64,000 bases of DNA from CAYYUA01 sp964542585 (GCA_964542585.1 CAZIUI010000001.1:186001-250000), one strand, 5' to 3'. Positions 52,225-61,181 are shown, counted from the stretch's first letter. Notes: a model not told the origin generated them from the letters alone. Translations and numbers: made by a program.

Positions 52225-53214
52225 TTAAGCCTTGGCCGTTTCTGAGGCCTTACTATCAAGGTCCAGAAAATAATCCAGAGTCACTTTCAGCCCGTCTTCT
52301 CTTGATTTGACGGGCTCCCAGCCCAGCAACTCCCTGGCTTTACTGATATCTGGCTGTCGTTGTTTGGGATCGTTAACAGGTAGTGGCCGGTAATCAATTT
52401 CGGATTGACTATTAGTAAGGCTGATCACTTCTTCCGCAAATGCTTGAATGGTCGTTTCATTGGGGTTGCCCAGGTTCACAGGCTGGTGGTAATCAGCAAA
52501 AAGAAGCCGGTAAATTCCTTCTATGAGGTCGTCAATATAGCAGAAGGATCGGGTTTGGCTACCGTCTCCGTATACGGTCAAAGATTCTCCTCTCAAAGCT
52601 TGACCTATAAAAGTGGGGAGAGCGCGACCATCCTCAAGGCGCATCTTTGGACCGTAGGTATTAAAAATTCTGACAATGCGTGTATCCAAGTTGTGATAAG
52701 TATGATACCCCATTGTGAGCGCCTCTTGAAAACGCTTGGCCTCATCATAAACACCCCTGGGCCCGATGGGATTGACGTTCCCCCAGTATTCCTCATGCTG
52801 AGGGTGAATTTGCGGATCACCATAAACCTCAGAAGTAGAGGCCACTAATATGCGGGCATCCTTTTTCTTGGCTAATCCTAATAAATTATGAGTACCCAGG
52901 GAGCCTACCTTCATGGTTTGAATGGGCATCTTTAGGTAGTCAACCGGGCTGGCTGGGGATGCAAAATGAAGAATATAATCCAGGTGGCCTGAAACATGAA
53001 CAAAGGTTGTAATGTCATGATGATAAAATTCAAAATCCGAGCGGTGGAATAAGTGCTCAATGTTGGAAAGATCTCCTGTAAGAAGGTTATCCATGCCAAT
53101 TACATAGCACCCTTCAGCTAAAAATCGATCGCATAAGTGAGACCCAATAAATCCAGCGGCTCCGGTAATCAGAACGCGTTTCTTGTCCTGTCCTTTATAA
53201 GTAAATCTGCCCAT
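52225..53214 (-). CDS. UDP-glucuronate decarboxylase (UDP-xylose synthase)
   Basis: Extended SDR of 329 residues that decarboxylates UDP-glucuronate to UDP-xylose. GAAGFIGSHLCDRFLAEGCY binds NAD, HFASPASPVDYLKMPIQTMK is the UXS hallmark near residue 85, and STSEVYGDP and GVYDEAKRFQEALTM carry the catalytic Ser and YxxxK. IVRIFNTYGPKMRLEDGR is also typical. The substrate is supplied by the ugd gene four bases upstream, so the two make a UDP-xylose branch. Confidence 0.92.
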   Translation of the reverse strand: MGRFTYKGQDKKRVLITGAAGFIGSHLCDRFLAEGCYVIGMDNLLTGDLSNIEHLFHRSDFEFYHHDITTFVHVSGHLDYILHFASPASPVDYLKMPIQTMKVGSLGTHNLLGLAKKKDARILVASTSEVYGDPQIHPQHEEYWGNVNPIGPRGVYDEAKRFQEALTMGYHTYHNLDTRIVRIFNTYGPKMRLEDGRALPTFIGQALRGESLTVYGDGSQTRSFCYIDDLIEGIYRLLFADYHQPVNLGNPNETTIQAFAEEVISLTNSQSEIDYRPLPVNDPKQRQPDISKARELLGWEPVKSREDGLKVTLDYFLDLDSKASETAKA

Positions 53215-53218
53215 TCTT

Positions 53219-54550
53219 CTATACCATGTTTTTGGATTCGAGATTTTTGGCGCTACGCCCTACAGACCGGTAATAAAAGCCGTACTGCTCAACACTTTCC
53301 GTATTATAAATATTTCTACCATCCAGCATAAGAGGTTCTCGCATCATTTTATGAATATGATCAAAATCCGGGTTTCTGAACACCGGCCATTCTGTTACCA
53401 AAAGCAAAGCATCAGCCTGGGAAAGGATGTCATACGGATTTTGTCCATAAGTGATCATATCTCCATGTAGCTGGTAAACATTATTCATAGCTTCAGGATC
53501 ATAGGCCTTAACATGAGCACCCAGCTTCAGAAGTTCTTCAATGATGTAAAGGGCGGGTGCCTCCCGGATATCATCCGTATCCGGTTTGAAAGCTAAGCCC
53601 CAAATAGCGATATTTTTACCAGTAAGGTCATGGTTGTAGTGCTCCAGTAACTTAGGGATTAAGGTCGTTTTTTGTTTTTCGTTGATATTCATCACAGCAT
53701 TCAGTATTTGAAAATCATAATTGTAATCATCTGCTGTTTTCTGCAACGCTTGAACATCTTTGGGGAAGCAGCTTCCACCAAAGCCAATACCCGGGAAAAG
53801 GAACCGCTTACCGATACGCTCATCTGTACCCAGCCCTTTTCGGATGGCATCCACATTAGCACCAACCTGCTCGCACAGGTTAGCAATTTCATTCATGAAC
53901 GTGATTTTGGTAGCCAGGAAGGCATTTGCTGCATACTTGGTCATTTCAGCCGATCGCTCATCCATAAAAATAATCGGATTGCCTTGCCTGATAAAAGGTT
54001 GGTAAAGCGAATCCATAAGTTCACGAGCCCTTTGAGATGAGGCCCCAATTACCACCCTATCAGGCTTCATGAAATCGTCAACAGCGTGACCTTCTCGAAG
54101 AAATTCCGGATTAGAGATGACATCAAAATCGGCTTGCGTATTGGCGCTGATAGTCTCCCTTACTTTATCAGCGGTACCCACCGGTACGGTACTTTTATCT
54201 ACGACCACTGTATAACCTTCTAACAATGGTCCTAAATCATGACCTACTTGTAGTACATAGCGCAGATCGGCTGCACCATCATCACCGGGTGGGGTTGGTA
54301 AGGCTAAAAATATAACTTGCGCCCCTTTAATCCCCTCAGAGATATCAGTTGTGAACTGCAACCGCTTTTGTTCAATATTCCGCTCAAAAAGCGTTTCCAG
54401 GCCTGGTTCATAAATGGGAATATGGCCATTTTGCATTTGTTGGACCTTCACTTCATCAATATCCACACACGTAACATCGTTGCCCGTTTCAGCAAAGCAA
54501 GTACCAGTTACAAGACCAACATAACCAGTTCCGATAACTGCAATTTTCAT
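53219..54550 (-). CDS. ugd: UDP-glucose 6-dehydrogenase
   Basis: Ugd oxidises UDP-glucose to UDP-glucuronate with two NAD. The N-terminal NAD fold is IGTGYVGLVTGTCFAETGN (residues 6-24). The catalytic Cys is in GFGGSCFPKDVQALQ near residue 260 and the C-terminal UDP-binding domain begins NIAIWGLAFKPDTDDIREA. Length 443 is normal. It is 22 bases after the aminotransferase gene and four bases before the UXS gene. Confidence 0.94.
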   Translation of the reverse strand: MKIAVIGTGYVGLVTGTCFAETGNDVTCVDIDEVKVQQMQNGHIPIYEPGLETLFERNIEQKRLQFTTDISEGIKGAQVIFLALPTPPGDDGAADLRYVLQVGHDLGPLLEGYTVVVDKSTVPVGTADKVRETISANTQADFDVISNPEFLREGHAVDDFMKPDRVVIGASSQRARELMDSLYQPFIRQGNPIIFMDERSAEMTKYAANAFLATKITFMNEIANLCEQVGANVDAIRKGLGTDERIGKRFLFPGIGFGGSCFPKDVQALQKTADDYNYDFQILNAVMNINEKQKTTLIPKLLEHYNHDLTGKNIAIWGLAFKPDTDDIREAPALYIIEELLKLGAHVKAYDPEAMNNVYQLHGDMITYGQNPYDILSQADALLLVTEWPVFRNPDFDHIHKMMREPLMLDGRNIYNTESVEQYGFYYRSVGRSAKNLESKNMV

Positions 54551-54572
54551 GAGGAGAGTTTTTTAAAAAGCT

Positions 54573-55730
54573 TTAATAAATTGAGTTTTCTTTAGCAGTA
54601 TCAAATTTTGTTGTCCAGGCCTTTATTGCCTCTATTATATAATGAATATCTCCTTGGCTTAATTCTGTATGCATGGGCAAAGATAGGACTTGTTTACTTA
54701 TGTTCAGTGAATTTGATAGGGATTCTTGATCAGGTTTACCATCCTGATATACAGCATGCTCGTGTAATCCGGTAGGATAAAATACCTTGGCAGGGATTTC
54801 TTTGTCTCCTAGATAGCTTTTCAGACTTTCTCTTTCTCCTGCCCTTACTTTCACCGTGTATTGTTGATAAACATGCGTTGACCAGGCCACCTTTTCAGGA
54901 GGTTGAATACCGGGCAATTCTTGCAATACAGCATCATAAGCTTGAGCAACCTGCTGTCGTTCTAGGTTAAATTTGTCAAGATTAGCGAGTTTAACCCTGA
55001 GAATAGCAGCTTGGATAGTATCCAGCCTCGAATTAAGGCCAACATGATAATAATGATATTGAGTACTCATGCCGTGCTGCCGTAATACCTTAGCCTGGTA
55101 AGCCAGCGATTCATCAGATGTAAACAAAGCACCACCATCTCCCATGCATCCTAAATTTTTGGTGGGAAAAAATGATGTAGCACCCAAGGTACCCATCGTT
55201 CCAGCGGGCCGCCACTCACCTTTACAGTAGCAATGGGCCCCCAATGCCTGGGCAACATCCTCTATCACGTACAGGTTGTAGGTATCGGCAAGCTCCAGAA
55301 CATCTTCCATTGGCGCGCACTGCCCAAATAAATGAACGGGCATAATGGCCCTGGTACTAGCAGTAATAGCCCTTTTAGCGGCTTCTGGATCTATCAGAAA
55401 AGTGTGGGGGTCCACCTCTACCAGCTTAGGTTGTAAACCTAGTTGTTTTGCTACTTCTGCAGTGGATACAAAGGTGAAGTCGGGAACGATCACCTCACTT
55501 CCTTTAGGAAGTTCCAGGGTCATTAAAGCCAATTGCAGGGCATCAGTCCCATTTGCACACCCAACAACATGAGGCTCACGCAAGTACTCAGCTAATTCTT
55601 GTTCAAAGGCTTGAACTTCCGGACCGTTAATAAATAAACCGCTGTCCATAACGGACTTTACAGCTTCATCCAACTCCGGCCTAATACGAGCATGTTGGTT
55701 ATTAAGATCAACCAGCTTGATACCACTCAT
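54573..55730 (-). CDS. DegT/DnrJ/EryC1 aminotransferase, WbpE-like
   Basis: PLP-dependent sugar aminotransferase of 385 residues. The PLP Lys is in SFFPTKNLGCMGDGGALF near residue 190. GCANGTDALQLALM and PVHLFGQCAPMEDVLE are characteristic. It most resembles WbpE, which transaminates UDP-3-keto-GlcNAcA, although FdtB/QdtB enzymes acting on dTDP-3-keto-6-deoxysugars are close relatives. The operon could supply either UDP or dTDP substrates. It is the first gene of the leftward sugar operon, and a minus-strand TATTTTTG lies about 100 bases before it. Confidence 0.88.
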   Translation of the reverse strand: MSGIKLVDLNNQHARIRPELDEAVKSVMDSGLFINGPEVQAFEQELAEYLREPHVVGCANGTDALQLALMTLELPKGSEVIVPDFTFVSTAEVAKQLGLQPKLVEVDPHTFLIDPEAAKRAITASTRAIMPVHLFGQCAPMEDVLELADTYNLYVIEDVAQALGAHCYCKGEWRPAGTMGTLGATSFFPTKNLGCMGDGGALFTSDESLAYQAKVLRQHGMSTQYHYYHVGLNSRLDTIQAAILRVKLANLDKFNLERQQVAQAYDAVLQELPGIQPPEKVAWSTHVYQQYTVKVRAGERESLKSYLGDKEIPAKVFYPTGLHEHAVYQDGKPDQESLSNSLNISKQVLSLPMHTELSQGDIHYIIEAIKAWTTKFDTAKENSIY

Positions 55731-55832
55731 GGAATACTTTCGTTTGCCTCTTACAAAAAGTCAGGTAAATGATCGGTTTAAATTTCAAGTTTACTTTTTA
55801 CTCATTTAAAGACCCGTCAGAATTCGACTTTA

Positions 55833-55840
55833 CAAAAATA
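55833..55840 (-). promoter_or_regulatory. Possible promoter of the nucleotide-sugar operon
   Basis: The minus strand reads TATTTTTG, perfect TAnnTTTG, giving a leader of about 100 bases before the aminotransferase gene. No TTG at 17-23 bases upstream. Confidence 0.4.
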
Positions 55841-55930
55841 ACATGATTCGGGTTATTTCGATCTTTTTTGATCAAAATTTCCCTTGCCTATGGCCCACCA
55901 GAAGTTAACCATTTGCAGCTATTTGGCTTT

Positions 55931-55938
55931 TATATTTG
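55931..55938 (+). promoter_or_regulatory. Bacteroidota -7 promoter element upstream of pruA
   Basis: TATATTTG, perfect TAnnTTTG, with TTTG at 55912-55915, 15 bases upstream (slightly short of 17). The ATG at 55972 follows after 33 bases. Confidence 0.55.
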
Positions 55939-55971
55939 TAGCTCTTAAAGACTAAAAAAACCTTGAATACT

Positions 55972-57603
55972 ATGGCTGATGGATTGTTCAAAGTAGAGCC
56001 ACCCCGCAATGAACCATTTTATGCGTATGAGCCCGGTTCACCTGAAAGAGCAGAGCTAAAGCAAGAACTTCATAAATGCTATGAAGAGGTTCGTGAGATT
56101 CCTATGATCATCAATGGCAAAGCCGTTACTACCAATGATCGCCGGGCGTATCGTCCACCTCATCGCTTGAATCAAACTGTGGCCCACTATTACTACGGCG
56201 GCTCACAGGAAGTTCAGCAGGCAATTGATGCGGCTTTATCGGCTAAGCAAGCCTGGCGGAACACTTCCTGGGAGCACAGAGCTTCCATATTCCTAAAAGC
56301 GGCTGATTTGCTTCAAGGGCCTTACCGTCAAAAAATGAATGCCGCTACGATGGTCGGCCAATCCAAAAATGCTCATCAGTCCGAAATTGAAGCAGTAGCT
56401 GAATTCATTGACTTCCTGAAGTTTAATGCCTATAATGCCCAAATGATCTATGAGGGGCAACCTCAAAACGGGAAGTACATGTGGAACCGTAGTGACTACC
56501 GGCCATTAGAAGGCTTTGTTTATGCGGTAACCCCGTTCAACTTTACTTCCATCAGCGGTAACCTTGGTGCAGCACCAGCAATGATGGGAAATACCGTAGT
56601 TTGGAAACCATCTGATAAGCAGATCTATTCCGCCCAGGTAATCATGGAGGTTTTTCATAAAGCCGGCCTGCCGGATGGTGTGATCAATATGGTATTTGCC
56701 GATCCTGATGAGACAACCAATACCGTTATGGAAAACCCCGATTTTGCGGGTCTTCACTTTACCGGATCAAATGGAGTGCTGAAGGATCTTTGGAAACGCA
56801 GTGGCCAAAACATTGATAAATACAGAAGCTTCCCTCGTGTAGTAGGGGAATCCGGAGGGAAGGATTTCGTGGTAATGCATGAGTCAGCTGACCCTAAAGA
56901 AGTCGCTACCAGTCTTATTAGGGGAGCTTTTGAGTACCAAGGCCAAAAATGCTCTGCGGCATCCCGGGCTTATGTTCCGTCTAACCGGTGGGAGGAAGTT
57001 CGTGAGCACATGAAAATAGATCTGGATACCATCAAAATGGGAGATGTGGAGGACTTTACCAATTTTGTGAATGCTGTTATTGATCAGAATGCTTTTGAAA
57101 AGCATAAGAAAGCCATTGAAGATGCTAAAGCAGACTCAAGGGCTGAAGTGATCTTTGGGGGTAATTGCGATAACTCAGTCGGTTATTTTGTAGAACCCAC
57201 CTTAATCCTGACTACCGACCCCCACTACGATACCATGGAGCGAGAACTGTTTGGTCCTATTTTGACTATTTACGTTTATGATGAAGAAAAATTCGAGGAA
57301 ACCCTCGAACTCGTGGATCAAACATCGCCCTATGCCCTTACAGGTGCAATTTTGTCACGGGAGCGTGCTCCATTGGAACTTGCTGCAAGAAAACTAGAAG
57401 ATGCAGCGGGGAACTTTTATCTCAATGATAAACCTACTGGATCGGTGGTTGGACAGCAATCCTTTGGCGGCGCTCGGATGTCGGGGACCAATGATAAGGC
57501 GGGATCCTACCTGAATTTGATACGCTGGACCTCTATGCGCTCTTTGAAAGAGAACTTCGTTACCCCTACAGATTACCGCTACCCTTTCATGAACGAAAAA
57601 TAA
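55972..57603 (+). CDS. pruA: L-glutamate gamma-semialdehyde (pyrroline-5-carboxylate) dehydrogenase
   Basis: PruA oxidises glutamate semialdehyde to glutamate, the second step of proline breakdown. It is an ALDH of 543 residues. The catalytic Cys lies in FEYQGQKCSAASRAYVP near residue 325 and the catalytic Glu in FPRVVGESGGKDFVVMH. The C-terminus GGARMSGTNDKAGSYLNLIR is typical of the P5C class. The open frame has a TTG three codons upstream, but ATG 55972 is the better start. The partner proline dehydrogenase gene is not next to it. A -7 element precedes the gene. Confidence 0.95.
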   Translation: MADGLFKVEPPRNEPFYAYEPGSPERAELKQELHKCYEEVREIPMIINGKAVTTNDRRAYRPPHRLNQTVAHYYYGGSQEVQQAIDAALSAKQAWRNTSWEHRASIFLKAADLLQGPYRQKMNAATMVGQSKNAHQSEIEAVAEFIDFLKFNAYNAQMIYEGQPQNGKYMWNRSDYRPLEGFVYAVTPFNFTSISGNLGAAPAMMGNTVVWKPSDKQIYSAQVIMEVFHKAGLPDGVINMVFADPDETTNTVMENPDFAGLHFTGSNGVLKDLWKRSGQNIDKYRSFPRVVGESGGKDFVVMHESADPKEVATSLIRGAFEYQGQKCSAASRAYVPSNRWEEVREHMKIDLDTIKMGDVEDFTNFVNAVIDQNAFEKHKKAIEDAKADSRAEVIFGGNCDNSVGYFVEPTLILTTDPHYDTMERELFGPILTIYVYDEEKFEETLELVDQTSPYALTGAILSRERAPLELAARKLEDAAGNFYLNDKPTGSVVGQQSFGGARMSGTNDKAGSYLNLIRWTSMRSLKENFVTPTDYRYPFMNEK

Positions 57604-57637
57604 GGTAAGGAATAACCTTAGGTCCAGGAAAAATTTC

Positions 57638-57681
57638 AAGGCCCTTTAAGGAATAGTGTTAAATAAAACTTAGAGGGCCTT
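57638..57681. terminator. Hairpin between convergent pruA and sigma factor genes
   Basis: AAGGCCCT and AGGGCCTT form an eight-base perfect stem with a 28-base loop. On the minus strand an A/T-rich run follows (GAAATTTTTCC). It may stop transcription of the sigma-factor gene, though the loop is long. Confidence 0.4.
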
Positions 57682-57686
57682 AAGCT

Positions 57687-58547
57687 TTACAGATATTGCT
57701 GCAATTTTTGACAATCACGGGTTTTTTGAAGGCGTCTTAGCGCGCGATCTCTTAATTGCCGAACCCTTTCGCGGGTTAGTTGAAGCTTTTGGCCAATTTC
57801 ATCCAAGGATAGGCGCTTGTAACCGTTTAAACCATAATAGAGCCCCAATATTGCTTGCTCCTTGGGCTTTAAGTGCTCTAGTAAGGTTTTCATCTCTTTT
57901 TGAAGGGATTCAATTATGAGGTCGCTGTCCGGAGATGGCTCCTGATCGTCCGGCATTACATTCAGCAGGTTGCCCTCCTCATCATCAGTCAAAGGGGCCT
58001 CCAGGGATAAAGTTTGTCCTGCACCTTTTAAGGTCGTATCGATGTTCTCAGTGGGAACTTCCAGTTCTTTGGCTATTTCTTCGTTAACAGGCGACCTTTC
58101 TTTTTGCTGCTCAAGTGTGGCGGAGACGTGATTGATCTGGGTAAGGGTTGTGATCCGGTTTAAGGGCATACGAACCAATCGGCCATGCTCGGCTGTTGCT
58201 TGCATGATTGATTGTCTGATCCACCAAACTGCGTAGGATATAAACTTGAAACCTCTTGTTTCGTCAAATCGCATAGCGGCTTTTATCAAACCAATATTGC
58301 CTTCATTGATAAGATCCCCTAAAGCTAAACCGCGATTCTGATATTGTTTCGCTACGGATATGACGAAGCGAAGGTTGGCACGTACCAACCGATCCAATGC
58401 CTCCATATCACCCTCCTTGATCCGCTGGCTTAATTTTACCTCTTCACCGGGATCTACCATTGGGATGTTACTGACATCCGTTAGATACTGATCTACAGCT
58501 TTGGATTCCCTGTTTGTAAACTGTTGAGTAATACGCAGTTGCCTCAT
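57687..58547 (-). CDS. Sigma-70 family RNA polymerase sigma factor (RpoD-like, possibly group 2)
   Basis: Sigma factor of 286 residues with regions 1.2, 2, 3 and 4. Region 2 reads LVRANLRFVISVAKQYQNRG and FDETRGFKFISYAVWWIRQS (2.3-2.4). Region 4.2 is LSLDEIGQKLQLTRERVRQL. Length and order match Bacteroidota RpoD, which starts MRQLKI; I therefore chose ATG 58547 (MRQLRITQQ) over ATG 58565. Several positions differ from the usual primary factor, such as AEHGRLVRMPLNR in place of SRIVRLPLNK-like sequence, so it may be a second, alternative RpoD paralogue. It does not contain region 1.1. Confidence 0.88.
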   Translation of the reverse strand: MRQLRITQQFTNRESKAVDQYLTDVSNIPMVDPGEEVKLSQRIKEGDMEALDRLVRANLRFVISVAKQYQNRGLALGDLINEGNIGLIKAAMRFDETRGFKFISYAVWWIRQSIMQATAEHGRLVRMPLNRITTLTQINHVSATLEQQKERSPVNEEIAKELEVPTENIDTTLKGAGQTLSLEAPLTDDEEGNLLNVMPDDQEPSPDSDLIIESLQKEMKTLLEHLKPKEQAILGLYYGLNGYKRLSLDEIGQKLQLTRERVRQLRDRALRRLQKTRDCQKLQQYL

Positions 58548-58747
58548 AGGAGTGTCGTTTATCATTTACCCAATGCATACCCCCACCAATAATGCATCTA
58601 CTTTTACTAAAAATCTTTCCTTTGATTGTTGGGTAAATCAGTTTATTTAAGATTCCAATATAATACTTCTAACAGACAAAAAAAAAGTATAAGATATTTC
58701 ACTAGAAAACCTTCATCAAAGGCAACCTGAAATAGCAACCAGGTTGA

Positions 58748-59221
58748 TTAATTATTCACAATCTTATCAGCGCAATAAGAGCTGGCAAAAGCCTCTGGTT
58801 TAGCTTTGAAAACAAATCCCATACTGAGGATATAGCCCATAGCCTCGCTTAAAGCTGAGTTTGATTTAAAGTAAGGATTCGTATTGATATCCGCATGAAC
58901 CTCAAGGTCCACATTGTAGGCATCCAATAGATCACAAAGGTTATAGGCAGTCTCAATGGATTTACTTACTTCAGAAAGCATGCGCTCTTTAACGGAGAAA
59001 GGATGTTGAGACCGCTCAGTATGAATAAACATAAAGCCGCCCCTCTGCTCTCTGAGAAAAACAATAACCGTAGCAAACTCGGTAGCATTGCTGTGCTCAA
59101 GGGAATCAGTTCCAATACATACCTTTAGCTTATGACCCGCGTTGGTTTCTTTTTGAATCGTTTCTTCCACTTCCTCGCTGATGGATCTGGTAATTTGCTC
59201 GCCATTGAATTTTTTCCACAT
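58748..59221 (-). CDS. YkuK/DUF458 RNase H-like protein
   Basis: Cytoplasmic protein of 157 residues of the DUF458 (YkuK) family, which has a predicted RNase H-like fold. VCIGTDSLEHSNATEFATVI (residues 34-53) carries the first acidic residues and DLEVHADINTNPYFKSNSAL the second group; GFVFKAKPEAFASSYCADK ends the family core. The acidic residues would bind metal, but no activity is established. It has no operon partner; the sigma factor gene is 200 bases downstream on the same strand. A weak hairpin (58723-58746) follows its stop. Confidence 0.85.
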   Translation of the reverse strand: MWKKFNGEQITRSISEEVEETIQKETNAGHKLKVCIGTDSLEHSNATEFATVIVFLREQRGGFMFIHTERSQHPFSVKERMLSEVSKSIETAYNLCDLLDAYNVDLEVHADINTNPYFKSNSALSEAMGYILSMGFVFKAKPEAFASSYCADKIVNN

Positions 59222-59549
59222 AGCATTTCAGTTTAGTATGAAACGCCCGCGGGATCAAACAGCTTTGTGGGCAGCTAGTCCTTGCAAATTTTAGCTAACA
59301 TCAGTTTCAAAGTAGCTTGATAGCAGACGCTCAAGGGTTTTTTAACTGTTTTAGTAAAATAAAACAACCAATCCATATTTGTTCGGCAATATAAATTAAA
59401 GTACAGAGGTGACTAGAAAAGGCTTATAAAGTTTTTGTAAACCCTATATAGCATGGATTTTCAGCCAAACGGGCGGCATTGAACCATTGGGTTTTACCTA
59501 CCTTTGTTGCTTTTCATGGCGGACTTAGGAATTACTCAAAATTGGCCAA
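59222..59549. other. Divergent intergenic region before VTT-domain gene
   Basis: 328 bases between the YkuK gene and the VTT gene. Besides the rightward promoter at 59479-59506 I see no gene or RNA structure. Confidence 0.6.
59479..59506 (+). promoter_or_regulatory. Full Bacteroidota promoter of VTT-domain gene
   Basis: TTG at 59479-59481, a 17-base spacer and TACCTTTG at 59499-59506. Both elements and the spacing match TTG-N17-23-TAnnTTTG. The ATG follows 43 bases later. Confidence 0.65.
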
Positions 59550-60116
59550 ATGGCATTTGACCAGGAGTACAGGGCTTTTGTTTGGCGCAGTGCTCTTAGA
59601 GCCTTGGTATATTTTGCCTTGATTGTTGGGGCTTTTTTCCTTTACCAGTACCTGATGCCTGAAAACTGGAAAGCCCTACTTGCTCCCATCAACAATCATC
59701 CTCAACTGGTATTCTTGATTTACACGCTTTCCGAAACTTTTTTTGGAATCATACCGCCTGAGTTTTTCGTGATGTGGGCAACGGGTTTCCCGATTGAGAC
59801 CTACGGACTAATGATTGCGCTACTGGCTATCTTATCATTTACTGGTGCCCTCATTAACTTTTATGTAGGACGACACTTACATAAAGGCCGTATTTACCGG
59901 CTACTTATTGAGGGACGCTTTCAGAAGTATGTGGGTTATTATCACCGATTTGGCGGTATCATAATTTTAATATCATCAGTGACTCCCCTCCCCTTTGCAG
60001 CCATTAGCCTTATAAGCGGAACCTTAGGATTCCCTTTCAAAAGCTACCTGATTTACGCTTCTGCCCGTTTCCTTCGCTTTGTATTTTACGGGTTTTTCTT
60101 TTGGGGCGTTAACTGA
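59550..60116 (+). CDS. VTT/DedA-like membrane protein
   Basis: Membrane protein of 188 residues with four to five spans. The VTT (SNARE-associated/DedA-like) region covers residues 50-180, with FFGIIPPEFFVMWATGFPIE, then GALINFYVGRHLHKGRIYRL and ISSVTPLPFAAISLISGTLG near residue 140. DedA proteins act in membrane lipid recycling, such as undecaprenyl phosphate flipping; which lipid this one handles is not visible. It is preceded by a full promoter and converges on the glycosyltransferase gene, with both stops inside a palindrome. Confidence 0.82.
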   Translation: MAFDQEYRAFVWRSALRALVYFALIVGAFFLYQYLMPENWKALLAPINNHPQLVFLIYTLSETFFGIIPPEFFVMWATGFPIETYGLMIALLAILSFTGALINFYVGRHLHKGRIYRLLIEGRFQKYVGYYHRFGGIIILISSVTPLPFAAISLISGTLGFPFKSYLIYASARFLRFVFYGFFFWGVN

Positions 60117-60134
60117 TCAAAATTTGATAAGTTA
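60110..60134. repeat. Near-perfect palindrome spanning both stop codons
   Basis: TAACTGATCAAA and TTTGATAAGTTA form a 12-base inverted repeat with one mismatch and a one-base centre. The TGA of the VTT gene (60114-60116) and the stop of the leftward glycosyltransferase (60132-60134) both lie inside. It may be a compact bidirectional stop, but has no T-run. Confidence 0.5.
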
Positions 60135-61106
60135 TTGAACATCAAATACCGTTTGCCTTTGACCAGTTTTTGAGCCCCTAACGATGAACCTTACATGATA
60201 GGTTTTCTTATTCTGGCTTTCGTAGTAAGTACGCATAAGCATCTCAACTAAGATCCCGATCGTTACGAGTTGAATTCCACCAAGTGTACATGTCATAGCC
60301 AATATCAGCAAAGGTTTACCCCAAAGTTCTGTCCCAGCTATTTTTAGCCCTAAAAGGTAGAAGTTGAGTAATACCCCAACACCAAAGACTAAAATACCAG
60401 CCAAGCCAAAAAGCTGCATAGGCTTATTCAAGTACTTCTGGAAAAACATGACCAATAAAAGGTCACTTAATACTTTGAAAGTCCGGCTTAAACCGTATTT
60501 GGTATAACCATACTGACGAGGATGATGCTTTACATCCATTTCTTTAATACGCGCTCCTTCTTGTTTGGCAAGGACGGGGATAAAGCGGTGCATTTCACCA
60601 TATAGCCCAAGATTTTTCGCAATGCTCCCATCAATAACTTTAAGCGTGCACCCGTAATCAGTTATTTTTACGCCTGTAAATCGGCGAATCAGGGAATTAG
60701 CCAGTTTGCTCGGCAACTTGCGGTTGAAAAAACCGTCCTTGCGGTTTTTCCGATTGCCAACCACCATATCAATAGGCTCATTTTCAAGCGCCTGCAATAA
60801 CCGCGGGATATCCTCAGGATCATTCTGTAGATCCCCGTCCATTGTAGCTATATAGGCGCCATCCGCATGATCAATTCCAGCGGACATGGCCGTGCTCTGG
60901 CCATAATTGGTGCGAAGCTGAATGACTTGAAAACGCTCATTGGGGTTATTTTGATGAATTGTATCAAAAGTTTGATCTGTACTTCCATCATCTATAAAGA
61001 TCACTTCATAATCCAATCCCTCCAGACTTTGACTTAATTGCTTAATCAGCGGTGGTATATTCACTTTTTCGTTCACCACGGGTATCACCACCGACAAATG
61101 TTTCAT
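60132..61106 (-). CDS. GtrB/DPM1-like family 2 glycosyltransferase
   Basis: Membrane-linked GT-A glycosyltransferase of 324 residues. VVIPVVNEKVNIPPLIKQL opens the fold, IFIDDGSTDQTFD and ATMDGDLQNDPEDIPRLL give the Asp-rich donor site, and DYGCTLKVIDGSIAKNLGLY follows. Two C-terminal membrane spans (residues 235-258 and 270-295) are as in GtrB or polyisoprenyl-phosphate hexose transferases. It probably moves a sugar from a nucleotide to a polyprenyl phosphate. ATG 61106 is chosen over GTG 61115. The sugar cannot be read. Confidence 0.9.
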   Translation of the reverse strand: MKHLSVVIPVVNEKVNIPPLIKQLSQSLEGLDYEVIFIDDGSTDQTFDTIHQNNPNERFQVIQLRTNYGQSTAMSAGIDHADGAYIATMDGDLQNDPEDIPRLLQALENEPIDMVVGNRKNRKDGFFNRKLPSKLANSLIRRFTGVKITDYGCTLKVIDGSIAKNLGLYGEMHRFIPVLAKQEGARIKEMDVKHHPRQYGYTKYGLSRTFKVLSDLLLVMFFQKYLNKPMQLFGLAGILVFGVGVLLNFYLLGLKIAGTELWGKPLLILAMTCTLGGIQLVTIGILVEMLMRTYYESQNKKTYHVRFIVRGSKTGQRQTVFDVQ

Positions 61107-61181
61107 AAACTGCACTTTAACAACGTTACAGCAAAGCTAAAACAGAACCGCCAATTTCAAGGGTGGTTTAAACACCCTTTA

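Noticed and set aside
55963..55971. TTG start three codons before pruA ATG
   Set aside because: ATG at 55972 starts the conserved N-terminus, and TTG adds only MNT.
58723..58746. CAACCTG/CAGGTTG hairpin after the YkuK gene as a terminator
   Set aside because: Only a seven-base stem with no T-run on the relevant strand; too weak to call.
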